Notes: generated by a model not told the origin, from the letters alone. 64,000 bases of DNA from CALREJ01 sp035547395 (GCA_035547395.1 DASZVA010000011.1:1-64000), one strand, 5' to 3'; counted from the first letter of the stretch, positions 24,408 through 32,502 are shown. Numbers and translations: made by a program.

Positions 24408-24967
24408 TATTCCGTGTGGTCCGTCTGCTCCAGAACGAATGCGCGCACGATGCCGGGGATTTCCGTGTAGGTTTTATCGAGCGTCTCGCGCTCTTCCGGG
24501 GACATCGCACTCAGCACCCACGCCGCAAGATCCATGTTCGCCGCCTTGGGGCCGATGCCGATACGCAGCCGCGGAAACGCTTCGCCTATCTGCTCGACGA
24601 TCGATTTGAGTCCGTTGTGCGTACCGGCGCTCCCCTTCTTGCGCAGCCTGGTGGTGCCGAGCGGCAGATCGATGTCGTCGCAGAGCACCAGAATCTGTTC
24701 CGCGGGATCGAGTTTGTAAAAATCAACGAGTTTGCGCACGGATTCGCCGGACAAGTTCATGTACGTCCCGGGTTTCACGAGCAGCATCGGAATCGTGAGC
24801 ATGCGCGCTTCCTGCGTCATTGCTTTGAATTTCTGATTTTCCTTCCATTCCGTTTGCCCGAATTCCTTCGAGAGAACATCCACCGCCTGAAATCCCGCGT
24901 TGTGCCGCGTGTGCACGTACTGTTTGCCGGGATTTCCGAGGCCGATGATCAGCAGAGACGGCTTCAT
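24407..24967 (-). CDS. pth: Peptidyl-tRNA hydrolase
   Basis: Cleaves peptidyl-tRNA released by drop-off so that tRNA can be reused. 186 residues, family-typical. Active-site residues are all present: Asn12 (GLGNPG), catalytic His22 (TRHNAG), Asn71 (TYMNLSG), the aspartates of CDDIDLPLG near 97-98, and Asn118 (GTHNGLKS). An extended -10 (TGC-TAGAAT) ends 6 nt before the ATG, predicting a leaderless mRNA. Convergent with the 1122-residue surface protein gene, the two sharing a hairpin at 24382-24407. Confidence 0.96.
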   Translation of the reverse strand: MKPSLLIIGLGNPGKQYVHTRHNAGFQAVDVLSKEFGQTEWKENQKFKAMTQEARMLTIPMLLVKPGTYMNLSGESVRKLVDFYKLDPAEQILVLCDDIDLPLGTTRLRKKGSAGTHNGLKSIVEQIGEAFPRLRIGIGPKAANMDLAAWVLSAMSPEERETLDKTYTEIPGIVRAFVLEQTDHTE

Positions 24968-24973
24968 GAAATC

Positions 24974-24979
24974 ATTCTA
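24974..24979 (-). promoter_or_regulatory. -10 element of pth (leaderless promoter)
   Basis: TAGAAT with upstream TGC (extended -10) ending 6 nt before ATG 24967. Confidence 0.6.
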
Positions 24980-25028
24980 GCACAGCATAGCTACTCGCTA
25001 CTCTCTATCGCAGAATGATTTCTTTCGT

Positions 25029-25110
25029 CAGGGGTGCAGGGAACCGACCCACTCTGTGGGTGCCCCGCCGGTTCCCTAGCACCCCCGACACCCCTGCCTA
25101 CCGGCAGGCA
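25029..25110. repeat. Nested intergenic hairpin element
   Basis: GGGGTGC...GCACCCC and AGGGAACCG...CGGTTCCCT form a long interrupted stem around ACCCACTCTGTGGGT. CAGGGGTG (25029) also pairs with CACCCCTG (25089). CTGCC-taccGGCAG lies at the right end, a motif related to CTGCCGGCAGGCAG at 6178-6191. Confidence 0.6.
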
Positions 25111-25395
25111 GGCCCGTTACCCTCCTGACATATCGCAGGGGACATCGCGCTCAAGAACTCGATATCTCAAAGTTAACCATCAATAAAATACGCATGTGAA
25201 TTCGTACAAAATGGAAGTAAGGCGATGTCGATGTTGCACAAAGTTTTAATGGGCGGGATCCGCCGCCACGGGGGGTGAAGGGGAAGCTCTGTTTCATGCC
25301 GCACATGCGGCATATGACGAAGCGATGCGGATGCATCGCGAGGAAATCACAGAGCGGGCGGAGCGTGCACATTGGCGGCGGCGCGTTTTCTTTCT

Positions 25396-25425
25396 CCACT
25401 TTCTTTGTCGCGACAAAGAAAGTGG
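25396..25425. repeat. Perfect 30-bp palindrome
   Basis: CCACTTTCTTTGTCG followed immediately by its exact reverse complement. It begins 7 bp past the stop of the HEPN-like gene, so it may serve as that operon's terminator, but no T-run follows. Confidence 0.8.
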
Positions 25426-25432
25426 AACCTCC

Positions 25433-25828
25433 TCATGACAAGTCTTTGATCGCTCTCTCAAACGCCTGCAGCGTGCGCTTTGCGTCCGATTCGGAGACAG
25501 CGATCCCCACTTCATGCGCGATGCGGTTGCGAAGCCGGTGCGCGTCCCACAGTAGATCGAGCTGTGAAAATCGCGGACCCGCCGACTGTAATTTTTCCGC
25601 GAACGTTCCTTCGTAGCCGAGCGTCTTCATCGCGCTGTCGAGAATTTTTTCCGCGTCCATGATGCGGCGGTGCGGATCTTTGATCGATTCGACTTTCTTC
25701 CATTCGTTTTTCAAACGTACGGCCGCCGCCGCGGACAGCGCCCTCTTTCTGCCCACTTTCCATGCAACAACCAATACCAAAGCGGCGATGAGGATGAGAG
25801 CCGCAAAAAACCATACAGCGGGCGTCAT
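25433..25828 (-). CDS. Membrane-anchored protein with HEPN-like RNxxxH motif
   Basis: 131 residues: one N-terminal membrane helix (about 4-24), a basic cytoplasmic stretch, then a helical domain (35-131). Near the end of that domain LLWDAHRLRNRIAHEVGIAV contains Arg100-Asn-x-x-x-His105, the Rx4H arrangement with polar residue after Arg that marks HEPN domains, many of which are RNases in toxin or defence proteins. A HEPN assignment is tentative because only the motif and helical context support it. Its ATG overlaps the stop region of the upstream PH-domain gene by 4 nt, so the two are translationally coupled and probably act together at the membrane. Confidence 0.7.
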   Translation of the reverse strand: MTPAVWFFAALILIAALVLVVAWKVGRKRALSAAAAVRLKNEWKKVESIKDPHRRIMDAEKILDSAMKTLGYEGTFAEKLQSAGPRFSQLDLLWDAHRLRNRIAHEVGIAVSESDAKRTLQAFERAIKDLS

Positions 25829-26454
25829 GCGTCGTCGGCGGAATCGCTGTCGCGCATGTCGCGAATGTGCATCTGCTCTGTCACCAGCGCCGCCAGCAAT
25901 TCCTGCACCTGCTTGGCATCCTTCAAATTGCGCGCATGCATGTAGGTTTCCATGTTCTTCAGGATATCAAGCTCCACTTTCTTCGGTCTGTAGACGTACG
26001 GCAGTTCCACCGCCGATCCCGTCGAGATTTTTTCCACGCTCACCGTGCCGTAGCGAAGCAGCGTGCCGAACACTCCTTTGATTTCGTAACTCACGCCTTC
26101 CAGATCGCTGTAGAGCACGCGCGTCGACTGCCGGTGGAACCATCCGAACCACGCGATGTCGATGATGCCGTGATCCGTGACCAGCCACGCGTCGAGGTAG
26201 TAATCGAGAAAATTGCGGATCCACCAGATGATGAAGGCAACGCCGAGCACCGCGGTGAGGATCACGACGCCGCGCGCGTGATTGATGGAGAGCAGCCACA
26301 GATCGAGCGCCACGAAGACAGTCGGCCAGAACACGGATTTCACTCCGAGCAACCAATATTTATGCACCACCTGCAGAAGGTTTTCATCTTCTTCCAAATG
26401 TTTTTTGAAGAAAAAATTCGCAAGCACGAAGCTGATGGGGAGAGGCGGATCCAT
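25825..26454 (-). CDS. Membrane protein with bacterial PH (bPH2/YdbS-like) domain
   Basis: 209 residues. Two hydrophobic segments (about 37-58 and 62-85: SVFWPTVFVALDLWLLSI and GVVILTAVLGVAFIIWWI) are followed by a YdbS-type PH domain (about 88-165), recognisable by WLVTDHGIIDIAWFGWFHRQSTRVLYSDLEGVSYE and the TVSVEKISTGSAVELPYV strand pair. A charged helical tail closes the protein. bPH2 proteins are membrane-associated and mostly of unknown function. It is the first gene of a two-gene unit with the HEPN-like protein and divergent from lepB. No obvious promoter with the local leaderless spacing. Confidence 0.78.
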   Translation of the reverse strand: MDPPLPISFVLANFFFKKHLEEDENLLQVVHKYWLLGVKSVFWPTVFVALDLWLLSINHARGVVILTAVLGVAFIIWWIRNFLDYYLDAWLVTDHGIIDIAWFGWFHRQSTRVLYSDLEGVSYEIKGVFGTLLRYGTVSVEKISTGSAVELPYVYRPKKVELDILKNMETYMHARNLKDAKQVQELLAALVTEQMHIRDMRDSDSADDA

Positions 26455-26522
26455 TGTAGCGGACGTCCGCGTTTCACGATATTTTTACAGTCTTCGTTCT
26501 GTACATGGCTCGCCTTAGCCGT

Positions 26523-26528
26523 TACACT
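26523..26528 (+). promoter_or_regulatory. -10 element of lepB (leaderless promoter)
   Basis: TACACT ending 6 nt before ATG 26535; a TGTACA box sits 17 bp upstream as a weak -35. It selects 26535 over the in-frame ATG at 26505, which would be upstream of the transcript start. Confidence 0.65.
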
Positions 26529-26534
26529 CGTTTC

Positions 26535-27164
26535 ATGCCACAAGAAAAACAACACGGAATCTGGTTTCACGTCCTGGATGTCGTTTTCAACATCGTCGTG
26601 ATCGTCGCCATCGTCGCGGGCATCCGCACGTTCCTCGTGTCGCCTTTCCAAGTGGACGGCAGCTCGATGGTCAGCACGCTCGAGGACAGCGAATACATCG
26701 TCATCAACAAACTCGCCTATCTCGTCGGCGATCCGCAACGCGGCGACATCGTCGTGTTCCGGCCTCCCAACGACCCGACCAAATACTACGTGAAGCGCGT
26801 GATCGGTCTGCCCGGTGACACGGTGATCATCAAAGACGGCGACGTATTCATCAAGAAGGCCGGCGAGACACAGGTGCAAAAATTGGATGAGCCGTATTTG
26901 GACCCGAAAAATCAGGGCAAAACCTTCCGCCATCCGCCCTCGAGCGGCGATACGTCGGAAGCCGATTTCCAGGTTCCTGCAGGCGACTACTTTGTGATGG
27001 GAGACAATCGCCAGGGCAGTCTGGACTCCCGCAGCTTCACTTTGCCCAACGGCCAGCCGGAACCGTATGTGCCGCGCGCCAATATCAAGGGACGCGTCTG
27101 GTTCATCGCCCTGCCGCTCAGCAAAATCCACGCCTTCCAGGATCCGAATTATAACCTGCAATAA
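26535..27164 (+). CDS. lepB: Signal peptidase I
   Basis: Removes signal peptides from secreted proteins at the outer face of the membrane; the DUF11 and SLH proteins here are likely substrates. 209 residues from MPQEKQ (26535). One N-terminal membrane helix (about 14-32), catalytic Ser44 in DGSSMVSTL, catalytic Lys87 in YYVKRVIGLPGD, and the downstream box YFVMGDNRQGSLDSR. The start choice rests on a TACACT box that ends 6 nt before it. A small GCCC-gaga-GGGC hairpin with six T lies between it and secE. Confidence 0.95.
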   Translation: MPQEKQHGIWFHVLDVVFNIVVIVAIVAGIRTFLVSPFQVDGSSMVSTLEDSEYIVINKLAYLVGDPQRGDIVVFRPPNDPTKYYVKRVIGLPGDTVIIKDGDVFIKKAGETQVQKLDEPYLDPKNQGKTFRHPPSSGDTSEADFQVPAGDYFVMGDNRQGSLDSRSFTLPNGQPEPYVPRANIKGRVWFIALPLSKIHAFQDPNYNLQ

Positions 27165-27215
27165 TACGCCGAAAATGGCCTTGCGCCTGCGAATCAGAGG
27201 AGTACGATAACTCAC

Positions 27216-27233
27216 GCCCGAGAGGGCTTTTTT
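27216..27233 (+). terminator. Short hairpin with T-run between lepB and secE
   Basis: GCCC-gaga-GGGC then TTTTTT. The stem is only 4 bp, so termination may be partial. Confidence 0.45.
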
Positions 27234-27246
27234 CAAAAGGAAAACT

Positions 27247-27438
27247 ATGAACGCACTCATGACCTACATCAACGAATCGCTCGCGGAGCTGCGCCACGTG
27301 CGCTGGCCCACCCGCCAGCAGGCAGTACGCCTGTCCATCATCGTGATCGGCTTCACGCTGCTGTGTGCGATCTTCTTCGGTGTCGTTGATTTCCTTCTCT
27401 CGATGGGACTCAAGTACGTTCTATCCCTCGCTTCCTAA
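27247..27438 (+). CDS. secE: Preprotein translocase subunit SecE
   Basis: 63 residues, the single-helix short form that clamps SecY in the translocon. The conserved cytoplasmic amphipathic helix (ESLAELRHVRWPTRQQAVRLS) precedes one membrane helix (about 29-55). AAAAGGA ends 5 nt before the ATG, one of the few Shine-Dalgarno sites on a core gene here. It is followed 14 nt later by nusG, the classic secE-nusG pair, though the usual downstream rplK-rplA are absent. Confidence 0.95.
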   Translation: MNALMTYINESLAELRHVRWPTRQQAVRLSIIVIGFTLLCAIFFGVVDFLLSMGLKYVLSLAS

Positions 27439-27452
27439 CCTCGCACGCTCCT

Positions 27453-27998
27453 ATGGCAAAACAGGACCCCAATGCCGGACGTAACTGGTACGTCGTTCAT
27501 ACGTATGCCGGTTACGAAGATTCCGTCCGCCAGTCGCTTCTGCAGCGCGTGGATTCATTCGGCATGCGGGATTACATCTTTGACGTGCAGGTGCCGAAGG
27601 AAAAGCAGCTCGTCTTCAAGAAGGGCGAACCGGTCGAGGAAGAACGCAAGCTCTTCCCGGGTTACGTGCTCGTGGACATGACGGTAACCGATGAATCATG
27701 GTACCTGGTCCGCAATACGCCAAACGTCACAGGCTTCGTCGGATCGGGAAACATTCCTGTCCCGGTGACACCAGAGGAATTCGGCGTCATCGAACGCAGA
27801 GTCGGCGAACAGGAAGCGAAATTCAAGAGTGACTTCCAGGTCGGCGATCTGGTCGTCATTGCGGACGGTCCGTTCAAGAACTACGAAGGAACCGTGGACT
27901 CCGTGGACGTCGACAAGGGAAAGCTCACGGTGCTCGTGCTCATCTTCGATCGCGAAACGCCTGTCGAGCTCGACTTCACGCAGGTGAAGAAGAAATAA
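27453..27998 (+). CDS. nusG: Transcription termination/antitermination protein NusG
   Basis: 181 residues. The NGN domain (about 10-115) opens NWYVVHTYAGYEDSVRQSL and includes LFPGYVLVDM; a C-terminal KOW domain follows (FQVGDLVVIADGPFKNYEGTVDSVD). It binds RNA polymerase across the cleft and couples to ribosomal S10 or Rho. Directly after secE with no Shine-Dalgarno sequence, so probably translated from the shared message. The downstream gap to murJ holds a 110 bp compound hairpin element instead of ribosomal protein genes. Confidence 0.96.
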   Translation: MAKQDPNAGRNWYVVHTYAGYEDSVRQSLLQRVDSFGMRDYIFDVQVPKEKQLVFKKGEPVEEERKLFPGYVLVDMTVTDESWYLVRNTPNVTGFVGSGNIPVPVTPEEFGVIERRVGEQEAKFKSDFQVGDLVVIADGPFKNYEGTVDSVDVDKGKLTVLVLIFDRETPVELDFTQVKKK

Positions 27999-28030
27999 TT
28001 CCTTGTTCGGCGGTTTCGCCGACCAGGATG

Positions 28031-28140
28031 CCTCGGTACAACTGCTTCTTCGTGTCATACCGAGTGTTTTTGCGTGATACAGAATAATTTCCATATGCAA
28101 AAATGTACCGAGGTACACGAAGTAGCAGTCACTCGGCATG
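28031..28140. repeat. Interleaved A-B-C/A'-B'-C' hairpin element (copy 1), likely bidirectional terminator
   Basis: Blocks CCTCGGTACA (A), ACTGCTTCTTCGTGT (B), CATACCGAGTG (C), a TTTTTGC...GCAAAAA pair, then TGTACCGAGG (A'), the B complement with one mismatch, and CACTCGGCATG (C'). It lies between the convergent nusG and murJ stops. CTCGG/CCGAG stems followed by T-runs exist on both strands. Confidence 0.8.
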
Positions 28141-28162
28141 ACACATGCGCACTCTCCAAACT

Positions 28163-29512
28163 TCACGCATTGTACGTCCCTTCCACGTTTTCCAGTTCCG
28201 ATGCGTCGGGAACGGTTTTGCGTACGGTGCGCGGAAGCAGCAGCGCGAGACCGAGCAGTGATCCGCCCTGTCCGAGCGTGTAGCCGATGGCGATAGCGTA
28301 GACGCCGAGCTGCGGCGCGAGAATCCACGCCGTCGCGATCGCGAGCACGCCGTTGAACACGCTGAAGATCGCGGGCGTCGAGGTGATATGCATCGAGTAA
28401 TACGCGCGCAGTACCAGATGATTCAAACTTTCAAATGGAATGCTGAATGCGTAGAAGAAGAGACATAGACCGAAAATTTGCAGAACGGATGTAAGGTGCA
28501 CGAGATACGCCGCAATCGGCGCGCAGAAGACGAGAATAATTGCACCCGGTATCGTGAGAGCGAGCAGCGAGATCACGCCCTTGCGCATGTACACCCAAAA
28601 CCGTTTGGTGTCGCCTTTCGCGATCGTCTGACTGAGAAGTGAAAATGCGGACTGCGCGACGGCAATACCGATGACGCCGACGAGCACCGACTGAAAATTG
28701 CGCGCGTAGGCGTTGATCGTGACGGATCCTTCCGGCAAACCCGATGCGATCGTGTCGAAGAGCAGAAGTTCCAGCTGCAACGCGCCGAGCGCGAGCATCC
28801 GCGGCAGCATGATGAGTCCCATCTTGCGGATGTCCTCGTGCCACAGAACCGGCTTGAAGTGAAAACCGGTGTAGAGAGAGCCTACAATGCGGTAGAGAAC
28901 GTAGACGATGGCGCCGCAAAGCGTTCCGATCATCGGTCCGTACTGTCCGATCATCGGCGTCAGCCAGATCGTGCCGGCAATCGTGCCGACGGTATAGAGA
29001 ATGGGCGTGATGCCGTAAATCCAGTATCTCTGCACGGTGATGAGGTACTGCCCGAATGCGTTGCCGGCGACGAACAGGAAGTTCGTGAGCAGCGCGAGCC
29101 TGCCGAAGTTGATGTAGAGCTGCAGCGTCTCTCCTTTGAAAGATACCATGTACGGCGCGATCCATGGGAAAATAATCGCGAGCACAAGCGCGATCACGCC
29201 GAAGACGATCGATCCGAGCGCGATCACGCTGGAGAGCAGTCCCGACATGTCGCCAAACCGGTCATCCGCTTTGTAGCGCGCAAGCAGCGGCACGAGCACG
29301 GTGGACAGTCCCGCCATGATCGCAATCTGAAAGAGTAAATCACTCGGACGAAAACTCGCGATGTACACGTCGACGGTATCGAGTCCTGGAAACGTTTTGG
29401 TCAGCATGCGGTCGCGGATCAGGCCCGCGAGCGATGCTCCGGCCTGCGTGACGGCCAATACGAATGCGCCGCCGAGCAGCCGGTGTTGTGCGAAGGACGC
29501 GGACAAACGCAT
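28163..29512 (-). CDS. murJ: Lipid II flippase MurJ
   Basis: Flips the peptidoglycan precursor lipid II across the membrane. 449 residues with about 13-14 hydrophobic helices across the full length and the MviN/MurJ pattern: AGLIRDRMLTKTFPG near the start, DVYIASFRPSDLLFQIAIMAGLSTVLVPLLARY, and a central PRMLALGALQLELLLFDTIASGLPEGSVTI. Start ATG 29512 (MRLSASFAQHRLLGG) is fixed by TACACT ending 6 nt before it. It is slightly shorter than the E. coli protein (511). Works with MurC (31144-32418) in wall synthesis. Confidence 0.93.
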   Translation of the reverse strand: MRLSASFAQHRLLGGAFVLAVTQAGASLAGLIRDRMLTKTFPGLDTVDVYIASFRPSDLLFQIAIMAGLSTVLVPLLARYKADDRFGDMSGLLSSVIALGSIVFGVIALVLAIIFPWIAPYMVSFKGETLQLYINFGRLALLTNFLFVAGNAFGQYLITVQRYWIYGITPILYTVGTIAGTIWLTPMIGQYGPMIGTLCGAIVYVLYRIVGSLYTGFHFKPVLWHEDIRKMGLIMLPRMLALGALQLELLLFDTIASGLPEGSVTINAYARNFQSVLVGVIGIAVAQSAFSLLSQTIAKGDTKRFWVYMRKGVISLLALTIPGAIILVFCAPIAAYLVHLTSVLQIFGLCLFFYAFSIPFESLNHLVLRAYYSMHITSTPAIFSVFNGVLAIATAWILAPQLGVYAIAIGYTLGQGGSLLGLALLLPRTVRKTVPDASELENVEGTYNA

Positions 29513-29518
29513 GAATGA

Positions 29519-29524
29519 AGTGTA
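29519..29524 (-). promoter_or_regulatory. -10 element of murJ (leaderless promoter)
   Basis: TACACT ending 6 nt before ATG 29512; the same box and spacing as at lepB. Confidence 0.65.
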
Positions 29525-29595
29525 ACGGAGGATGCCCACAGAGGCATGGGGAAAATACGGATTCGGGCCGAGATTGGGTTTCGAGTCGCGTCGGA

Positions 29596-29601
29596 TATAA
29601 T
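29596..29601 (+). promoter_or_regulatory. -10 element (TATAAT) upstream of the SLH-domain gene
   Basis: Perfect TATAAT; the transcript would carry a leader of about 90 nt containing short TAACTAA-type repeats (29618-29655) before ATG 29698, unlike the leaderless genes. Confidence 0.5.
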
Positions 29602-29697
29602 CTTCTACAGACTAGTAACTAAAAACTAATAACTAATAACTACAAACTAAAAACTGCCTATCGGCTGCTAGAGTGAACCTGTATCCCCTTTCGACAT

Positions 29698-31101
29698 ATG
29701 CTTCGCGTTTCCACGTCTCTTCGTTTCTTTGCAACAATCGCAGTCGTCAGCTGCGGCCTTCTGTCCGCAACTGCTGCGGCAGCTGATTCGTCATCGTCTT
29801 CTTCATCCTCTATCCCCTCTACATCCTCTTCTTCATCCTCTATCCCCTCTACATCCTCTTCTTCCTCCGTCACCGCCGGCGTCGGCACCATCACCATCGA
29901 TCAAAAAAACGGATCCGGTTCGGACACGATCGGCAAATGGACGCTGATCAAGCCGGATGCCGCGCAGCAGACGGGGACCAACGCCACGCAGACGCTTAAC
30001 AGCATTCCAACCGGCAGTTACACGATCATCTTCAATCCCCCGTCGGGCGCAACCGCCACGACGCGCATCTACCGCAACGGCGAATTGGAATCTCTCGTCG
30101 AGCGACCCCAGCAATCATTCGCTCTGTATGCCGGAGATACGATCAAAATCGTCGAGCATTACACGTTCACCGAGATCGGACTCGTCGCCGTCGAAAGCGA
30201 TCCGCCCGGCCTGGATTTTCGCATGACCGGCCCGAACAACATCGTCCTGCATGGTACGACTCCGGAGTCCTATCAAAGTATGCCGGCGGGACAGTATCAG
30301 GTTCAATGGACCGCCATTCAGGGGTGCAACATTCCACCGGCAAAGGGACTGCGTCTCAGCGCGAACAATAGAATTTCGTTCTCTCTGACGCTCTCTTGTC
30401 CGATGGCCGACACGTTGCGTGCGCGCATCGCGGCTAATCAGTCGAGTACGCAGAACAATCACGTCGCGATCACGACGCCGGGAGGCTCGTCGCTTGTTCT
30501 GCGGGATGTGCCGACGGATGCATGGTATGCATCCTACGTCGCGAATGTTTCACACTTCGGCATCATCTCCGGATACACGGACGCCGCCGGAAATCCGACC
30601 GGCGATTTCGGACCCGGCGATAACGTGACGCTCGCGCAGCTTGCCAAGATCGCACATAAAGCCGCCGGCATGACGGTCGATCAATTTCAAAAAACCGGAC
30701 CGCAGAATCCGACGGCGCAGAATCAATGGTCCGCGCCGTATATTGCTTCAGCCGAGAGCCGCGGCTGGCGTGTCTTTGCCGATGCGACGGTCGATGTAAA
30801 CCGGCCCGCCACGCGCGCGGAGGTAGTGGTGACGCTCTTGCAGGCATTCGACATTCCGCTGCGCTGGCAAAAAGGCAACATGTTCAGCGATGTGACGGTG
30901 AAAACGCCGTACGCCAACGCAATTGAAACCGCGGCGGGAGACGGCGTGATTCAGGGATACAAAGACCAGAACGGACAGCCGACGCATCAGTTCGGTCCGT
31001 TCGATTCCATCAACCGCGCGGAAATGGCCAAGGTGATAAGCACGATGCTGGACACGTACCGGAATCGCGGATCATCGTCCGCGTCATCGACTGGTTTGTA
31101 G
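29698..31101 (+). CDS. Secreted S-layer-homology (SLH) domain protein
   Basis: 467 residues. Signal peptide 1-29 (cleavage near AAAADS). A serine-rich linker (30-58) is built from a DNA tandem repeat. Two beta-rich PEGA-like segments follow (about 60-240; GKWTLIKPDAAQQTG, GLVAVESDPPGLDF). The C-terminal half holds SLH modules: DVPTDAWYASYVANVSHFGIISGY (about 261-315), a weaker middle unit, and FSDVTVKTPYANAIETAAGDGVIQGY (about 400-450). SLH modules bind pyruvylated secondary wall polymer, and a CsaB-like pyruvyltransferase is encoded at 36932-37879. Likely a surface-anchored envelope protein. Confidence 0.87.
   Translation: MLRVSTSLRFFATIAVVSCGLLSATAAAADSSSSSSSSIPSTSSSSSSIPSTSSSSSVTAGVGTITIDQKNGSGSDTIGKWTLIKPDAAQQTGTNATQTLNSIPTGSYTIIFNPPSGATATTRIYRNGELESLVERPQQSFALYAGDTIKIVEHYTFTEIGLVAVESDPPGLDFRMTGPNNIVLHGTTPESYQSMPAGQYQVQWTAIQGCNIPPAKGLRLSANNRISFSLTLSCPMADTLRARIAANQSSTQNNHVAITTPGGSSLVLRDVPTDAWYASYVANVSHFGIISGYTDAAGNPTGDFGPGDNVTLAQLAKIAHKAAGMTVDQFQKTGPQNPTAQNQWSAPYIASAESRGWRVFADATVDVNRPATRAEVVVTLLQAFDIPLRWQKGNMFSDVTVKTPYANAIETAAGDGVIQGYKDQNGQPTHQFGPFDSINRAEMAKVISTMLDTYRNRGSSSASSTGL
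29797..29856 (+). repeat. Two tandem 30-bp units coding the Ser-rich linker
   Basis: Two identical units beginning TCTTCTTCATCCTCTATCCC, plus a partial third, encoding SSSSSIPSTS-type sequence. In-frame unit length (30 bp) permits copy-number change without frameshift. Confidence 0.8.
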
Positions 31102-31143
31102 TGATTCGTTGATAGTTTTTAGAAAATTTCCATTCTACATTCG

Positions 31144-32418
31144 TCATACAAGCATACGATCCGACAGCGTCGTGATATCCCCCGCACCCATCGTGACAAG
31201 CACGTCTCCGGGCTGCAGGATTTGCGACCGCAACAATTCTTCGGTCTCCTGCAAATTTTTGCCGTCGACCCCCTGTACGCGGCTGCGCTGAGCGATGTCA
31301 TCGACGAATGTCGCCACATCGACCGTGCCGTGTTCAATATCGCCGCGTGCCACGTAAATGTCCGGCACGATCACAATATCCGCATCGCTGAATGCGGTGG
31401 TGAAATCGTCGTACAGTTTGATCGTACGATCGTGCGTGTGCGGCTGAAAGACGCAGATAATCCGCCTGTCTCCGTACGCTTCGCGCATCGCCTCCAGCGT
31501 CGCGCGGATCTCAGCCGGATGATGACCGTAATCATCGATGACCGTCACGCCGTTTGACTCCCCTTTCACCTCCATGCGCCGCCACGAGCCGCGATATTCA
31601 CCCACGCTTTTTTGCGCGGCGTCCCGCGGAATTTTAAGCGTATCGGCGAGCGCAAGCGCGAGCCGCGCATTTCTGCGCATGTGCGCGCCGGGCGTCAGCA
31701 ACGTGATACCCGGCTGCATGTCGGCATCGACGATTCTTCTGCCGCTTCTCTGCGCCACGCTCATGCAGTCCACGTCGCCGCCGTGCGTGATCACGTATCC
31801 GTCCGGCGGTAATTTCATGAGAAAATCGACGAACGCCTGCTGGTAATCCTCGAGTGACGTAAATGCGTCAAAATGATCGCCGTCGACCGTAGTCATGAGC
31901 GCGACATCCGGGGACAAATGCAAAAAAGATTTTCGATACTCGCATGCCTCGAGCACGAAGATATCGCTCTTGCCCGCCCGCCAGTTGCGCTCATGCAATT
32001 CGTGCATCTTGGTGCCGACGACCACCGTCGGGTCCAGGCCTGCGTCGATCAGCATCTTCGCCACCATCGCCGTCGTGGACGATTTGCCGTGTGTGCCGCA
32101 GACCGCGATCACGCGGTACTCTTTGGAAAGTTCTCCGAGAGCTTCAAAGTACGAAATGCTGCGGATGTTGAGCTCCCGCGCACGCATCCGCTCGGGGCTG
32201 TCGAGAGGAATCGCTTCCGAGAAAACGAAGAGATCCGTGTCGTTCGAGATTCTCGACCCGTCCTGCTCCAGATACACGGAGACCCCCTGCGATCGCAAAT
32301 CATCCAGAAGAGCGCTGTCGATCCGGTCGCTGCCGCTGACAGTGTCGCCGCGTGCGGCCGCAAGCGCGGCATATGCGCTTAATCCAATACCCCCGATGCC
32401 GCTGCAATAGATCTTCAT
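31144..32418 (-). CDS. murC: UDP-N-acetylmuramate--L-alanine ligase
   Basis: Adds L-alanine to UDP-MurNAc, the first amino-acid step of peptidoglycan synthesis. 424 residues from ATG 32418 (MKIYCSGIGGIGLSAYA). Rossmann-type UDP-binding GIGGIGLSA, P-loop CGTHGKSSTT (about 107-115), the EACEYRKSFL variant of the usual EADESDxSF box, IDDYGHHPAEI, FQPHTHDRT and VTMGAGDI are all visible. TACAAT ends 7 nt before the ATG; longer in-frame readings start far upstream in non-homologous sequence. Divergent from the DivIC-like gene. Confidence 0.94.
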   Translation of the reverse strand: MKIYCSGIGGIGLSAYAALAAARGDTVSGSDRIDSALLDDLRSQGVSVYLEQDGSRISNDTDLFVFSEAIPLDSPERMRARELNIRSISYFEALGELSKEYRVIAVCGTHGKSSTTAMVAKMLIDAGLDPTVVVGTKMHELHERNWRAGKSDIFVLEACEYRKSFLHLSPDVALMTTVDGDHFDAFTSLEDYQQAFVDFLMKLPPDGYVITHGGDVDCMSVAQRSGRRIVDADMQPGITLLTPGAHMRRNARLALALADTLKIPRDAAQKSVGEYRGSWRRMEVKGESNGVTVIDDYGHHPAEIRATLEAMREAYGDRRIICVFQPHTHDRTIKLYDDFTTAFSDADIVIVPDIYVARGDIEHGTVDVATFVDDIAQRSRVQGVDGKNLQETEELLRSQILQPGDVLVTMGAGDITTLSDRMLV

Positions 32419-32425
32419 CAAAAGT

Positions 32426-32431
32426 ATTGTA
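32426..32431 (-). promoter_or_regulatory. -10 element of murC (leaderless promoter)
   Basis: TACAAT ending 7 nt before ATG 32418. Confidence 0.6.
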
Positions 32432-32502
32432 GAGTTTTCAAAGACTCTTGTCGCGCGTGAGAGTACACTTCGCGCACGCGTCCGCTTTTCCCGGATTTCC
32501 GC

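Larger units (their letters stand above)
24968..25432. other. Gene-free stretch rich in palindromes
   Basis: 465 bp. It contains the -10 of pth (24974-24979), a nested hairpin block (25029-25110), an unremarkable middle and a 30 bp perfect palindrome (25396-25425). Short open frames here (for example 25151-25399 minus) have no start signal, no family and read through the palindromic DNA, so I do not call them. Confidence 0.6.

Noticed and set aside
25151..25616. Overlapping short open frames (25151-25399 minus; 25275-25616 plus)
   Set aside because: They run through palindromic DNA, lack promoters and start sites in the local style, and have no recognisable product.
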